Positions 1 to 9,623 of a DNA stretch of 64,000 nt are shown one piece after another. The stretch's first letter is position 1; every line of letters starts with the position of its first letter. Below the pieces are notes generated by a model. It had not been told where the DNA came from. It saw only the letters and a program-made list of their open reading frames with translations, and ran no database searches. A program made the position numbers and the translations under genes. Source of the stretch: Grimontia marina (GTDB lineage: Bacteria > Pseudomonadota > Gammaproteobacteria > Enterobacterales > Vibrionaceae); assembly GCF_900060185.1 (NCBI RefSeq), contig NZ_FIZY01000003.1, positions 62,001-126,000 on the forward strand, written 5' to 3'.

Positions 1-563
1 TCCATATGATCTTCTGAGAGGTTGAGGAACACTGCCGCTTCCAAGTTCAGGGAGGAGGTGGTTTCAAGCTGGAAGCTCGACAGCTCCAGTACATAAAGCT
101 CGTGCTCACTGGCCAGCACATCCAAAGCTGCAAAGCCGATATTGCCGCCAACACCGACATTGATGCCTGCCGCTTTTGCCATTTCACCAACCAGACTGGT
201 CACGGTGCTTTTACCGTTTGAGCCGGTAATACCAATGACAGGCGCTCTTACATCGCGGGCGAAGAGTTCAATGTCACCGACAATCTCAATGCCTTTCGCA
301 GCCGCTTCTTTAAGCTCTGGCGTTGCCAGCGCAATGCCTGGGCTTGCCACAATCTGGTCTGCTGAAACCAGCCAATCCATATTCCAGCCACCAGCGTGCA
401 ATGCCACATTTTTCGGTAACTGCTCTGCGCCTGGCGGGTTTGCACGGGTATCAATCACTTTCACAGTCGCGCCATCATCTTTTCTCACAAGATGATTAAC
501 GACAGAGAGCCCGGTCATACCGAGCCCAATCACCACAATGTTTTTCGCGGCGTCTGTCTTCAT
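1..563 (-). CDS. murD: UDP-N-acetylmuramoylalanine--D-glutamate ligase MurD (partial, C-terminus off the window)
   Basis: Cytoplasmic ATP-dependent ligase that adds D-glutamate to UDP-MurNAc-L-alanine in peptidoglycan precursor synthesis. Only the first 187 codons are in the window; the gene runs off the left edge. The visible part has an N-terminal Rossmann-like glycine pattern (IGLGMTGLS near residues 12-20) and the Mur-ligase ATP loop (TGSNGKST), which together fit MurD. The ATG at 561-563 directly abuts the mraY stop codon at 564-566 with no spacer, as expected for coupled translation within the dcw cluster. Neighbour order (after mraY) supports the MurD assignment over other Mur ligases. 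Confidence 0.95.
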   Translation of the reverse strand, partial: MKTDAAKNIVVIGLGMTGLSVVNHLVRKDDGATVKVIDTRANPPGAEQLPKNVALHAGGWNMDWLVSADQIVASPGIALATPELKEAAAKGIEIVGDIELFARDVRAPVIGITGSNGKSTVTSLVGEMAKAAGINVGVGGNIGFAALDVLASEHELYVLELSSFQLETTSSLNLEAAVFLNLSEDHM

Positions 564-1646
564 TTAGCGCACCTTCAATGTTGCCAGTCCTGCAAGAACC
601 AGCATCAGGGTAATAATCCAGAATCGTACAATTACGCGCGGCTCTGGCCAGCCTTTCAATTCGTAGTGGTGGTGGATAGGCGCCATGCGGAAAATGCGCT
701 GACCACGCAGTTTGTAAGAGCCCACTTGCAGGATCACTGACAAGGTTTCCATCACGAACACACCACCCATGATCACCAGCAAAAATTCCTGACGCACCAA
801 CACGGCAATCGTGCCCAGTGCACCACCCAGTGCCAGTGAGCCCACATCCCCCATAAATACTTGTGCCGGATAGGTGTTAAACCACAAGAAGCCCAGACCT
901 GCGCCGACAATCGCCGCACAGACAATCACCAATTCATCGGCATCTTTGATATAAGGGATGTGCAGGTATTCAGCAAAGTTCACGTTACCTGTCGCCCAAG
1001 CAATAAAGGCAAAACCACTGGCCACCATCACGGTTGGCATGATGGCCAAACCATCAAGACCGTCAGTGAGGTTCACCGCGTTACTCGAGCCAACAATCAC
1101 GAAATAGGTGAAGACGATGTAGAACAGGCCAAGCTGAGGCATCACGTCTTTGAAGAAAGGCACCACAAGTTGGGTGGCGGCAGTATCTTTACCGTGGATA
1201 TAGAGGGCGAAGGCCACAACAAGCGCAATGGCGGATTGCCAGAAATACTTCCAGCGGGCAATCAGGCCATCTGTGTTCTTGCGTACCACTTTACGGTAGT
1301 CATCGACAAAACCGACAGCACCGTAACCCAGAGTCACGAACAATACCGCCCAAACGTAAGGGTTGGAAAGGTCAGCCCACAGCAGCACGGTGACCGTAAT
1401 CGCTGTTAGGATCATGATGCCGCCCATGGTTGGCGTACCACGTTTGCTGAAGTGGGATTCCGGACCTTCGTTACGTACTACCTGACCGATTTGCAGCATC
1501 TGCAAGCGAGCGATCAAGCGCGGTCCCATCCAGAGTGACAACGTCAATGCAGTCAACACGCTCAGGATTGCGCGGAATGTCAGATAATCAAACAGTCGGA
1601 AAAACGGAATGTGTTGGGTTAGGATATCTGATAGCCAATCTAGCAT
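564..1646 (-). CDS. mraY: Phospho-N-acetylmuramoyl-pentapeptide transferase MraY
   Basis: Integral inner-membrane enzyme that transfers phospho-MurNAc-pentapeptide to undecaprenyl phosphate, making lipid I. The 360-residue product has the same length as the E. coli enzyme. It shows about ten hydrophobic segments and the characteristic motifs: an acidic FVDDYRK segment near residue 115, NLTDGLDGL near residue 190, and a histidine-rich APIHHHYE loop near residue 322. The start overlaps the end of murF by 7 bp and its stop touches the murD start, so it sits in the middle of a tightly packed minus-strand operon. Confidence 0.98.
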   Translation of the reverse strand: MLDWLSDILTQHIPFFRLFDYLTFRAILSVLTALTLSLWMGPRLIARLQMLQIGQVVRNEGPESHFSKRGTPTMGGIMILTAITVTVLLWADLSNPYVWAVLFVTLGYGAVGFVDDYRKVVRKNTDGLIARWKYFWQSAIALVVAFALYIHGKDTAATQLVVPFFKDVMPQLGLFYIVFTYFVIVGSSNAVNLTDGLDGLAIMPTVMVASGFAFIAWATGNVNFAEYLHIPYIKDADELVIVCAAIVGAGLGFLWFNTYPAQVFMGDVGSLALGGALGTIAVLVRQEFLLVIMGGVFVMETLSVILQVGSYKLRGQRIFRMAPIHHHYELKGWPEPRVIVRFWIITLMLVLAGLATLKVR

Positions 1647-3004
1647 TTGGCTGCCTCCTCTATTGCTGCAACCACTTCAGACATCTTCATTCCGTTGGCC
1701 CCTTTGACCAAAACGGATACTTCGCGTTTTGTTTTCATCAGTTCTACTACATGCGCAATCAATGCGCTTTTATCTTCAAAGTGCTGACCCCCGCAACGTT
1801 CGCTAATCGCGGCGCTGGCAGGTCCATAAGTAATCACGGTTTGGATAGCGGCTTTGCTGAGGTGCTCTGCAACTTCTCCATGCACCGATTCGGAATGTTC
1901 GCCCATCTCACCCATATCAGCTAAGACGATGACTTTGTCTCCGTCGAAGCCATCCAGCAAATCCACTGCGGCTTTCATTGCTGCAAGGCTGGCGTTGTAG
2001 CTGTCATCAATCAGGCGAAGACCTGGGCGCGGGAAGCTTATCGCACCGCGGCCTTTAACAGGCGACACAGAAGCAAGACCTCGGACCACATCGTCCATCG
2101 TCACCTTACTATCGATTCTGGTCGCAGCAATGGCAGCAAGAATCGCGTTCGCAACGTTGTGCTCGCCGGGAAGGCTGAGTGTCACCGGATAGGTACCTTG
2201 TGGTGAAACCAGATCGAAGGCATAGCAGCCGTTGTCGACCTGATGAATATTCTCGGCGTGGTAGTCTGCAGGCTTGTCAGTCACTGTCATGGTAAGTACT
2301 TGCTTACTTTTCAGTACGTCATCCCAGAAAGCCCCACCATTGCTGTCCTGATTAACGATTGCCAAGTCACCGTCAGCAAGCCCCTGGAAGATTTCACCTT
2401 TGGCTTTTGCCACCCCATCAAGGGAACCGAAGCCTTCCAAATGTGCTGCTGCAAGGTTAGTGACCATCGCCAGATCCGGTTTAACCAAAGACGTGGTATA
2501 GGCAATTTCACCAATGTGGTTAGCGCCCAATTCCATCACAGCGTACTCATCAGAAGGTTGCAGGCGAAGCAAGGTCAGCGGCACACCAATGTCGTTATTG
2601 AAGTTACCCGCGGTGTATAGCGTCTGGCCTTTTGGAGACAGAATGGCAGCCAGCATTTCTTTGACAGTGGTTTTACCGCAACTACCTGTGAGCGCAATCG
2701 TCTTCACGTCACATTGAGATTTCACCCATGCGCCCAGTTGCCCCAAAGCAAGCTTGGTGTCTTTCACGATCAGTTGTGGCAGTGCGACATCGACAGGTTT
2801 GGAAACCAAAAGCGCTGACGCGCCGTTTTCATGCGCAGTTTCTACAAAATCATGAGCATCGAATCGCTCGCCCACCAGCGCGACAAACAAAGCGCCATTG
2901 CCAAGCGTTCGTGTGTCGGTGGAAACGGCATCAATCACCACATCTTCGCCGACCAGATCAGCGTCTAAAACAGCCTGCAGTGATTTCAACGAAACTGGGA
3001 TCAT
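1640..3004 (-). CDS. murF: UDP-N-acetylmuramoyl-tripeptide--D-alanyl-D-alanine ligase MurF
   Basis: Cytoplasmic Mur ligase that adds D-Ala-D-Ala to UDP-MurNAc-tripeptide, completing the soluble pentapeptide precursor. The protein is 454 residues, close to the E. coli length. The ATP-binding loop GSCGKTT is at residues 107-113, followed by the central Mur-ligase domain and a C-terminal domain. The ATG overlaps the murE stop by 4 bp (ATGA), and its own end overlaps mraY, so expression is probably coupled with both neighbours. Confidence 0.97.
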   Translation of the reverse strand: MIPVSLKSLQAVLDADLVGEDVVIDAVSTDTRTLGNGALFVALVGERFDAHDFVETAHENGASALLVSKPVDVALPQLIVKDTKLALGQLGAWVKSQCDVKTIALTGSCGKTTVKEMLAAILSPKGQTLYTAGNFNNDIGVPLTLLRLQPSDEYAVMELGANHIGEIAYTTSLVKPDLAMVTNLAAAHLEGFGSLDGVAKAKGEIFQGLADGDLAIVNQDSNGGAFWDDVLKSKQVLTMTVTDKPADYHAENIHQVDNGCYAFDLVSPQGTYPVTLSLPGEHNVANAILAAIAATRIDSKVTMDDVVRGLASVSPVKGRGAISFPRPGLRLIDDSYNASLAAMKAAVDLLDGFDGDKVIVLADMGEMGEHSESVHGEVAEHLSKAAIQTVITYGPASAAISERCGGQHFEDKSALIAHVVELMKTKREVSVLVKGANGMKMSEVVAAIEEAAKC

Positions 3005-4488
3005 GCCTCTTCCTCCAACAAACGGCGTACGGTCTCACGATCGGAATAGTGAACAGTACCTGATGCCAGCACTTGATAGTCTTCGTGTCCTTTTCCTGCG
3101 ACCAGAATCACGTCTTTTTCTGACGCATTTTCAAATGCATAGCCACACGCTTCCGCGCGGTCGTGAAGGATAATTGCCTGATCGGGATCTACCATGCCTT
3201 TAAGCATGTCAGCCACAATCGCTTCCGGAGATTCAGAGCGGGGATTGTCGTCGGTCAGAATAGCGACATCAGCCAATCTTTCAGCAATGTCTGCCATCAT
3301 TGGGCGTTTACCTGTATCCCTATCGCCACCACAACCGAAAATACACCAAAGCTTACCGTCGCAGTGACGGCGAAGAGCCATCAGCGCCTTTTCAAGAGCA
3401 TCGGGGGTGTGAGCATAATCCACCACCAACATAGGTTTGTCAGCACGATGAAAAACTTCCATGCGCCCAATCACCGCCTGCAACTTGCTGGCAGCTGCCA
3501 TCAGAGTTTCTTTTTCGTAGCCAAGTCCCAGAAGCGTGGTCAGGCTAACCAAAAGGTTCATGACATTGAATTCACCCACCAACGGCGCAGTAAATTGACC
3601 AGCGCCCCATGAAGAGTCAAAGCTGATGGTCACGCCACTTGTCGCATAGTCGACAGATGTTAGCCAAAGCTTGCGGCCTTGATGCTGAAGAACATTGTCC
3701 TCCAGCAAAGAAACTGCCACCGCTTCCGGCATATTACTGACCCAGTTTGCACCGACCGGGTCGTCAACGTTAATCACGGAAACCGGTGAGCCATAGTGGG
3801 TAAACAGGCGAAGCTTGGCTTCGGCGTACGCTTCCATGGTGCCGTGGTAATCAAGGTGGTCACGACTGAGGTTTGTGAAGATAGCAGCATCAAAAGCCAC
3901 GGCCTTCACGCGATCCTGCACCAAACCATGGGAAGACACTTCCATCGCCACGTGAGTCGCACCCTGATGGTTAAACGCTGCCAGTTGCTGTTGTATATCC
4001 AACGCGCTGCCTGTGGTGTTTAAAGCTGGCTCTAATGCATCAAGGAAGCCGTTACCTGTGGTTCCCATCACTGCCGCTTTACCTTCAAGCAGATCAATCC
4101 ACTGCGCAACTAACTGGCTCACCGTGGTTTTACCATTGGTGCCTGTCACACCAATCACCTTAATCATTTTGCTGGGTGATTGGTAAAAACGGTCGGCGAT
4201 TTCCGACAGGGTGGATTTCAAGTGAGGGAAGGCAACGACTGGCACACCATTTTGCAAGGTGACATCAAACTGGCCGTTAGTATCACCATCATCGGCAATC
4301 ACCGCCGCTGCGCCGGCTTCAATAGCTGCAGGGATAAAACGGCGCGCGTCCAGGGAATGCCCCTGAACGGCAATAAATACATCACCCGGTTGGATCTGGC
4401 GGTTATCCAGCGTCAAACCGGTAATAGGTGTTTCTGGGATGGCGTCATACCAAGGCGCCAATAATTCTTTAAAGCTCGTGTTCGGCAT
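3001..4488 (-). CDS. murE: UDP-MurNAc-L-Ala-D-Glu:meso-diaminopimelate ligase MurE
   Basis: Adds the third stem-peptide amino acid to UDP-MurNAc-dipeptide in the cytoplasm. The 495-residue length equals the E. coli protein. The ATP loop GTNGKTT lies at residues 116-122. The motif DNPR (in TDDNPRSESP, about residue 400) is the recognised signature for meso-diaminopimelate rather than lysine, fitting a Gram-negative cell wall. The ATG shares one base with the ftsI stop (TGATG), and the stop overlaps murF. Confidence 0.98.
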   Translation of the reverse strand: MPNTSFKELLAPWYDAIPETPITGLTLDNRQIQPGDVFIAVQGHSLDARRFIPAAIEAGAAAVIADDGDTNGQFDVTLQNGVPVVAFPHLKSTLSEIADRFYQSPSKMIKVIGVTGTNGKTTVSQLVAQWIDLLEGKAAVMGTTGNGFLDALEPALNTTGSALDIQQQLAAFNHQGATHVAMEVSSHGLVQDRVKAVAFDAAIFTNLSRDHLDYHGTMEAYAEAKLRLFTHYGSPVSVINVDDPVGANWVSNMPEAVAVSLLEDNVLQHQGRKLWLTSVDYATSGVTISFDSSWGAGQFTAPLVGEFNVMNLLVSLTTLLGLGYEKETLMAAASKLQAVIGRMEVFHRADKPMLVVDYAHTPDALEKALMALRRHCDGKLWCIFGCGGDRDTGKRPMMADIAERLADVAILTDDNPRSESPEAIVADMLKGMVDPDQAIILHDRAEACGYAFENASEKDVILVAGKGHEDYQVLASGTVHYSDRETVRRLLEEEA

Positions 4489-6236
4489 CAGTTCCGATTG
4501 TCCGTATTAGCAATCTGTAAAAATGGCTGCTGAGCGTCCGGTGCGATATTGAGGATCTGCAACGCGCTCTTCATCACGTCAGAAAACACGGGGGCCGCAA
4601 CCTGACCACCGTAATATTTGTCGCCTTGGGGTTCATTGATCACCACCACCATGGCAATGCGCGGCTCGCTCAAAGGTGCGATCCCCGCCGTATAACCGAT
4701 ATATTCATCACCGTAGCCACCGGCCACCGCAACTTTCGCTGTACCTGTTTTTGCCCCAACGCGATAACCATCAACCGCTGCACGGCGGGCACTGCCGCCT
4801 TCCTGCGTCACAGACTCCAGCATATCCAACACTTTTCGGGTATTTTCTTGTGATGCGACCTGTTTACCCGGTACCACGGATTCTGTTTTCAAAATCGACA
4901 GCGGGCGATTCACACCTTCCGCACCAAGTACCGCATAAGCGCGGGCAAGCTGAGCCGGCGTGATAGAAAGGCCATAACCAAAGGAGAGCGTTGCGCGTTC
5001 GAAGTCAGACCAACGGCGACGATTCGGATAGAGTCCATAAGACTCACCGACCAGGTTCACACCAGTTGCGTCACCGATGCCAAAGCTGCTGTAAAGGCCA
5101 AGCAGTGCTTCGACTGGCATAGAAAGAGACAGTTTACTGACACCGATGTTACTGGATTTTTGGAGGATTTTACGGAGGTTTGCTTCACCGACTTTGGAAA
5201 CATCTCGGACACGCGCTCCGCCGATACTCATCACACCGTTACCCGTATCAATGATGGTCGACTTATCCGCTACGCCATTTTCCAATGCAGCCAAAACCAC
5301 CAGAGGTTTGATAGTGGAACCTGGCTCGAAAACGTCAGTGATGGCGCGATTACGCATTTTAAAACTTTTCAGATCGGCGCGGTTATTCGGGTTGTACGAC
5401 GGTGCATTCACCATCGCCAGTACTTCACCAGTACGCACATCGACCATGACCAATGAGCCAGAGGTCGCACGGTAGTCCGCAACCGCTTGCTTGATGGCGC
5501 GATAAGAAATCGCCTGAAGGCGCTGATCGATACTCAGTTGAAGCGGCTTGCCTTCTTCCTTGGCCTCTTTGGAAATCACTTCCACGACACGGCCATAGCG
5601 GTCTTTGCGCACAGTACGACGGCCGGGCTCACCACTCAGCCAACCATCATAGCCACGCTCAATACCTTCAAGGCCACGGCCATCAATGCCCGTCACACCC
5701 ACAAGGTGTGCACTGACTTCACCGGCCGGATAAAAACGACGGGACTCGTCATTCATGCCAATTCCCGGTAAGCGAAGACCGGAAATATAGTCAGCCACAG
5801 CTGGGCCAACCTGACGCTGCAGGTAGATAAAGCGTTTGGTTTTATTGCGTTCAATACGGTTTACCATCGCCTGACGGTCGATACCCAACACATCAGCCAG
5901 CGCGTACCAGCGGTCAATATCTTTAAGGCCGCCGTTCTTAAACACAGTCACCGGATCCACATATACCGCTTCAACCGGGACACTGACGGCCAGCGAATCG
6001 CCGTTACGGTCAGTGATAATGCCGCGTGCGGAATGAAGGGCTTTGACACGGACAGAACGCATATCGCCTTCCTGAAGAAGGCGATCCGGCTCGATGACTT
6101 GAATGAATGCGGCGCGGGCAATCAACGCGACCATGGCAAGGGAAATACAGAAACAGACCGTGACAAAGCGCCACCGAATCAAATTCGGTGTTGGCTTTTT
6201 CGCTCGCTGATTGGTCGGTTTCGTTTTTCCCTTCAC
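4488..6236 (-). CDS. ftsI: Septal peptidoglycan transpeptidase FtsI (PBP3)
   Basis: Class B penicillin-binding protein that crosslinks septal peptidoglycan, anchored in the inner membrane with a periplasmic catalytic domain. One N-terminal membrane segment lies at about residues 24-44, followed by the PBP dimerisation domain and the transpeptidase domain. All three catalytic motifs are visible: STIK with the nucleophile at Ser307, SSN at 361-363, and KTGT at 496-499. Length is 582 residues. The start codon is GTG (6234-6236), one base from the end of ftsL, so initiation probably relies on coupling. Confidence 0.98.
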   Translation of the reverse strand: MKGKTKPTNQRAKKPTPNLIRWRFVTVCFCISLAMVALIARAAFIQVIEPDRLLQEGDMRSVRVKALHSARGIITDRNGDSLAVSVPVEAVYVDPVTVFKNGGLKDIDRWYALADVLGIDRQAMVNRIERNKTKRFIYLQRQVGPAVADYISGLRLPGIGMNDESRRFYPAGEVSAHLVGVTGIDGRGLEGIERGYDGWLSGEPGRRTVRKDRYGRVVEVISKEAKEEGKPLQLSIDQRLQAISYRAIKQAVADYRATSGSLVMVDVRTGEVLAMVNAPSYNPNNRADLKSFKMRNRAITDVFEPGSTIKPLVVLAALENGVADKSTIIDTGNGVMSIGGARVRDVSKVGEANLRKILQKSSNIGVSKLSLSMPVEALLGLYSSFGIGDATGVNLVGESYGLYPNRRRWSDFERATLSFGYGLSITPAQLARAYAVLGAEGVNRPLSILKTESVVPGKQVASQENTRKVLDMLESVTQEGGSARRAAVDGYRVGAKTGTAKVAVAGGYGDEYIGYTAGIAPLSEPRIAMVVVINEPQGDKYYGGQVAAPVFSDVMKSALQILNIAPDAQQPFLQIANTDNRN

Positions 6237-6237
6237 G

Positions 6238-6552
6238 CTATTGGCTCACTATGACTTCACGTCGACTGTCTGGACGGATCATATCCTGATCCTGCCGTGC
6301 CATCGCTTCGACACGACTGTGTTCTGATAACGCATGCTCCTCAAGCAACTGGTTACGCCATTCGACTTCCAGTTGCTCGCGCTCCATCAAAAGTTGGTCA
6401 TGATGGGCTATCGCAGCACGCGTTTGCTGGGTGATGTAAACCACGCCCAATGCAGAAAGCAGTACCAGAACCAAAAGCACCATAGGAACCCGACCGATAC
6501 TGGTCAGATCCTGCAGAATTTGCCTTGTCAGTCCTGGATTTTCTGCCGACAT
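6238..6552 (-). CDS. ftsL: Cell division protein FtsL
   Basis: Small bitopic divisome protein that works with FtsB and FtsQ to activate FtsWI. The 104-residue product has a short cytoplasmic N-terminus, one membrane helix at about residues 19-38 and a periplasmic segment rich in charged and heptad-like residues that fits the FtsL coiled coil. Sequence conservation in this family is low, so the call rests on topology, size and position between rsmH and ftsI. Start and rsmH stop overlap as TGATG. E. coli FtsL is slightly longer (121 residues). Confidence 0.95.
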   Translation of the reverse strand: MSAENPGLTRQILQDLTSIGRVPMVLLVLVLLSALGVVYITQQTRAAIAHHDQLLMEREQLEVEWRNQLLEEHALSEHSRVEAMARQDQDMIRPDSRREVIVSQ

Positions 6553-7505
6553 CAGTCACCCAATTTTTCTGCCACACGCAGCACCGAGCTTCGGGAGCGA
6601 GTGTTGTCTGAGACTTCCACGTCAGACGGTTTCAATGCTTTGCCCACCAGCTTCATCTTTGCCTGACCCAGTGCACGGATTTGATCTTCGGTCAGTGGCA
6701 CGCCATGTGGCACATCCGGCCCTTTGCTTTGCTTACGCATGAAGCGTTTCACCAAACGGTCTTCCAATGAGTGGAAGCTAATGATGGATAGGCGTCCGCC
6801 CGGCGCCAGCACTTCAAGCGCACCTTGCATCGCCGTTTCAATCTCTTCAAGCTCACTGTTGATGTAAATGCGAATCGCCTGAAAACAGCGGGTCGCTGGG
6901 TGCTTTTTACGATCACGGGAAGGTGATACCGCAGCAATCAGATTTGCCAGCTGCAAAGTGCGGGTTAGTGGTTCTTTGGTTTCATCTTCACGGTGCGCCA
7001 CAATCGCACGGGCGATGCGCTTGGCAAAACGCTCTTCACCAAACTCTTTCAACACCCAGGCAATGTCATCGGCTTCTGCTTCAGCCAGCCATTGGGAGGC
7101 TGGAATACCAGATGTTGGGTCCATACGCATGTCGAGCGGGCCGTCACGCATAAAGCTGAAGCCGCGTTCTGGATCATCCAGTTGGGGAGAGGAGACACCC
7201 AGGTCCAGCAATACGCCGTCAATCTTGCCACTCAGTCCACGTTCTTCGATGTACTGTTGAATACCAGAAAACGGACCATGAATAATATTGAAGCGTGGGT
7301 CATCAATCGTGCCCGCTTCTTCGATTGCCTGTGGATCACGGTCGATACTGTATAGCTGACCGCCATCACCCAGACGACGTAAAATTTCTCGGGTATGTCC
7401 ACCACGGCCAAACGTACCATCGACATAAATGCCGTCAGGTTTAAGTGCGAGACCTTCGATAGATTCGTGGAGGAGGACGGAAATGTGTGAAAACTGCTCT
7501 GACAT
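6552..7505 (-). CDS. rsmH: 16S rRNA (cytosine(1402)-N(4))-methyltransferase RsmH
   Basis: Methylates N4 of C1402 in 16S rRNA using S-adenosylmethionine; formerly MraW. The 317-residue protein opens with HISVLLHES, then a glycine-rich SAM-binding motif (DGTFGRGGH, about residues 29-37) and the conserved segment [12 protein letters not shown] near residue 99. The C-terminal part carries the family motif [14 protein letters not shown]. It is the second gene of the dcw operon, 12 bp after mraZ, and overlaps ftsL by one base. Confidence 0.98.
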   Translation of the reverse strand: MSEQFSHISVLLHESIEGLALKPDGIYVDGTFGRGGHTREILRRLGDGGQLYSIDRDPQAIEEAGTIDDPRFNIIHGPFSGIQQYIEERGLSGKIDGVLLDLGVSSPQLDDPERGFSFMRDGPLDMRMDPTSGIPASQWLAEAEADDIAWVLKEFGEERFAKRIARAIVAHREDETKEPLTRTLQLANLIAAVSPSRDRKKHPATRCFQAIRIYINSELEEIETAMQGALEVLAPGGRLSIISFHSLEDRLVKRFMRKQSKGPDVPHGVPLTEDQIRALGQAKMKLVGKALKPSDVEVSDNTRSRSSVLRVAEKLGD

Positions 7506-7517
7506 AATCTTGATTAC

Positions 7518-7976
7518 CTAAAGCGATAAGTTACTGAGCCTGTCGCTCAGCGCTTCCGCTGATTCGGCTTGATGTTGAATATCCTGGTCGATCTGTTGCT
7601 GCCATTTGTCGCTGTTCCAAATCTCAAACTTGTTGAGTTGTCCCACCAGCATGGCTTTTCCATTCAAACCGGCGTAATCGCGCAGTGTTGGTGCAATCAG
7701 AATTCGCCCCTGTCCGTCCATCTCACACTCAAACGCATGACCAAGCAGCAATCGCTGTAAACGACGCTCGGCTGGATTGAGGCTGGATAAGCGGGATAGC
7801 TTGGCTTCGATGCGCTCCCATTCAGGCAAGGGGTATAGCAGCAGGCATGGTAACTGATGATCAATGGTGCAGACAAACACGCCATCGCACACCGCATCGA
7901 GTTCTTCCCGATAACGCTTTGGCAATGCGACGCGACCTTTCGCGTCGGGCGATATGGCGCTGACGCCCCTCAACAT
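7518..7976 (-). CDS. mraZ: Transcriptional regulator MraZ
   Basis: DNA-binding protein of the SpoVT/AbrB superfamily that represses the dcw operon it heads. At 152 residues it matches E. coli MraZ in length. It contains two AbrB-like halves, each with a D-x-KGR-type strand: SPDAKGRVALPKRYR at about residues 9-23 and MDGQGRILIAPTLRDYA at about residues 87-103. The three GTGG-type repeats upstream (8007-8031) are the expected MraZ operator, so autoregulation is likely. Confidence 0.97.
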   Translation of the reverse strand: MLRGVSAISPDAKGRVALPKRYREELDAVCDGVFVCTIDHQLPCLLLYPLPEWERIEAKLSRLSSLNPAERRLQRLLLGHAFECEMDGQGRILIAPTLRDYAGLNGKAMLVGQLNKFEIWNSDKWQQQIDQDIQHQAESAEALSDRLSNLSL

Positions 7977-8006
7977 GTCACTGACTACCCTTTTTCACCA
8001 GAATAA

Positions 8007-8031
8007 CCCACTTTATTCCACATTTTCCCAC
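8007..8031 (-). promoter_or_regulatory. MraZ operator: three GTGG-type repeats with exact 10-bp period
   Basis: On the minus strand three repeats, GTGGG at 8027-8031, GTGGA at 8017-8021 and GTGGG at 8007-8011, are spaced exactly 10 bp apart, one helical turn, upstream of the mraZ start. MraZ of E. coli is known to bind direct repeats of this kind before its own gene. The site lies at or just downstream of the predicted transcription start, where binding would block initiation. Confidence 0.85.
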
Positions 8032-8036
8032 TAGGA

Positions 8037-8066
8037 AGTGTAAGTATCAGGCAAAAAGAAAGTCAA
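8037..8066 (-). promoter_or_regulatory. Predicted sigma-70 promoter for the dcw operon
   Basis: Reading the minus strand, TTGACT (8061-8066) is a good -35 element and TACACT (8037-8042) a fair -10, separated by 18 bp. Transcription would begin near 8030, giving a leader of about 55 nt before mraZ and placing the MraZ repeats at the start site. This is a sequence match only. Confidence 0.55.
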
Positions 8067-8200
8067 GCAAGCATCGAGCGCGACAAAGATCACGTAATCG
8101 CGAAGCGCATTCTATTTCAACAGCTTGAACACCTTGCTGAGCCGTGCATTTTTTAACCGCACGGCATTCCCCATTGGGGCCTGTTGACTTTTATTGAAGC

Positions 8201-8234
8201 CAAAACAAAAGAAGGCGAGCTAATGCTCGCCTTC
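8201..8234 (-). terminator. Rho-independent terminator of rnpB
   Basis: A perfect 10-bp stem (8211-8220 with 8225-8234) with a 4-nt TAAT loop is followed on the minus strand by a T-rich tail (8201-8210). It lies about 40 nt beyond the mature 3' end of rnpB, so the primary transcript probably ends here and is trimmed back. Confidence 0.85.
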
Positions 8235-8272
8235 TCTGGGGCAAGTTTATCGCTAAACTCGCCCATTTTATT

Positions 8273-8653
<381 letters not shown>

Positions 8654-8660
8654 GCGGCGG

Positions 8661-8690
8661 ATTATATAGAGTTCACCGCCACGGATCCAG
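8661..8690 (-). promoter_or_regulatory. rnpB promoter
   Basis: A perfect TATAAT -10 box (complement of 8661-8666) ends eight bases before the predicted RNA 5' end. The stretch between is CCGCCGCC, the GC-rich discriminator typical of stable-RNA promoters under stringent control. The -35 region is poor; TGGATC at 8684-8689 with 17-bp spacing is the best candidate. Confidence 0.65.
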
Positions 8691-8707
8691 CGAAAACACC
8701 GGACTTC

Positions 8708-9568
8708 TTACTCTAGGTTTTCTAAACCCCACTTATAGAGGGCATTTTTTTTCACGTTATACAGCTCAGCCGCAATCGCAGACGCCTTCTTCAGTGGCAG
8801 TTCCTTCGCCAGCAAAGTAACCGCTTTGGTTGCCTCCAATGGCAAATCCTCTTTCTCGGCGCGGTGACCTGCAATCAAAAGCACCATTTCACCGCGGATA
8901 CGGTTGCTGTCTTCATTCAGCCATTCAATCAACTCGCCCAGCGGCGCACCATGAATGGTTTCATAGGTTTTGGTCAGCTCCCGCGCCAGCACTACCTGAC
9001 GTTCCGCACCCAATACCGCCAGCATGTCGTCGAGCGTATCGAGAATACGGTGCGGTGATTCGTAAAAAATCAGGGTTCGTGGGTCTTCCGCAATGTCAGA
9101 AAACTTATCTCGGCGCCCTTTGCTTTTCGGCGGTAAGAAGCCTTCGAAGCTGAAACGATCAGAAGGTAAGCCAGACGCACTCAACGCGGTGATAACTGCG
9201 CAAGGCCCTGGTAAAGGGACAACTTTGACACCCGCCTGACGACAACGGGTCACCAAATGGTAACCTGGATCGGATATCAACGGCGTGCCCGCATCAGACA
9301 CCAGCGCGATATTTTGCCCACTGACTAATTTTTCAATCAGAAAATCTGCTTTCTGTTGTTCATTATGGTCATGCAGCGCGAAAGTTCGGGTGGTGATTCC
9401 AAAATGGGACAGTAGTTTACCAGTGTGGCGGGTATCCTCGGCAGCGATGATGTCGACCTGCTGCAAAATCTCCAAAGCACGCTGGGTGATATCTCCCAGG
9501 TTTCCGATCGGTGTCGGCACGATATATAAAGTTGAGACGTCAACCATGGTTGAAGTTTCATCAGTCAT
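8708..9568 (-). CDS. rsmI: 16S rRNA (cytidine(1402)-2'-O)-methyltransferase RsmI
   Basis: Methylates the 2'-O of C1402 in 16S rRNA, the same nucleotide modified by RsmH encoded 1 kb away. The protein begins near [18 protein letters not shown] and continues with [12 protein letters not shown] and [15 protein letters not shown], all hallmarks of the tetrapyrrole-methylase-fold RsmI family. I prefer the ATG at 9566-9568 (286 residues, the E. coli length) because an AAGGG lies 11 bases upstream; a GTG at 9577 in frame would add three residues but has the AAGGG only two bases away. It is divergent from lpoA. Confidence 0.96.
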   Translation of the reverse strand: MTDETSTMVDVSTLYIVPTPIGNLGDITQRALEILQQVDIIAAEDTRHTGKLLSHFGITTRTFALHDHNEQQKADFLIEKLVSGQNIALVSDAGTPLISDPGYHLVTRCRQAGVKVVPLPGPCAVITALSASGLPSDRFSFEGFLPPKSKGRRDKFSDIAEDPRTLIFYESPHRILDTLDDMLAVLGAERQVVLARELTKTYETIHGAPLGELIEWLNEDSNRIRGEMVLLIAGHRAEKEDLPLEATKAVTLLAKELPLKKASAIAAELYNVKKNALYKWGLENLE

Positions 9569-9623
9569 TTGTTTCACAACCCTTCGGCGATTAATATAGA
9601 GGGCAACAAGTTACGGACAGAAG

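Noticed and set aside
861-1409. 182-codon plus-strand frame opposite mraY
   Set aside because: It is antisense to a strongly conserved gene and shows no start signal or motif.
8070-8110. Possible CRP site upstream of mraZ (CGTGA-N6-TCGCG)
   Set aside because: Only seven of ten consensus positions match and neither half-site is complete; too weak to report.
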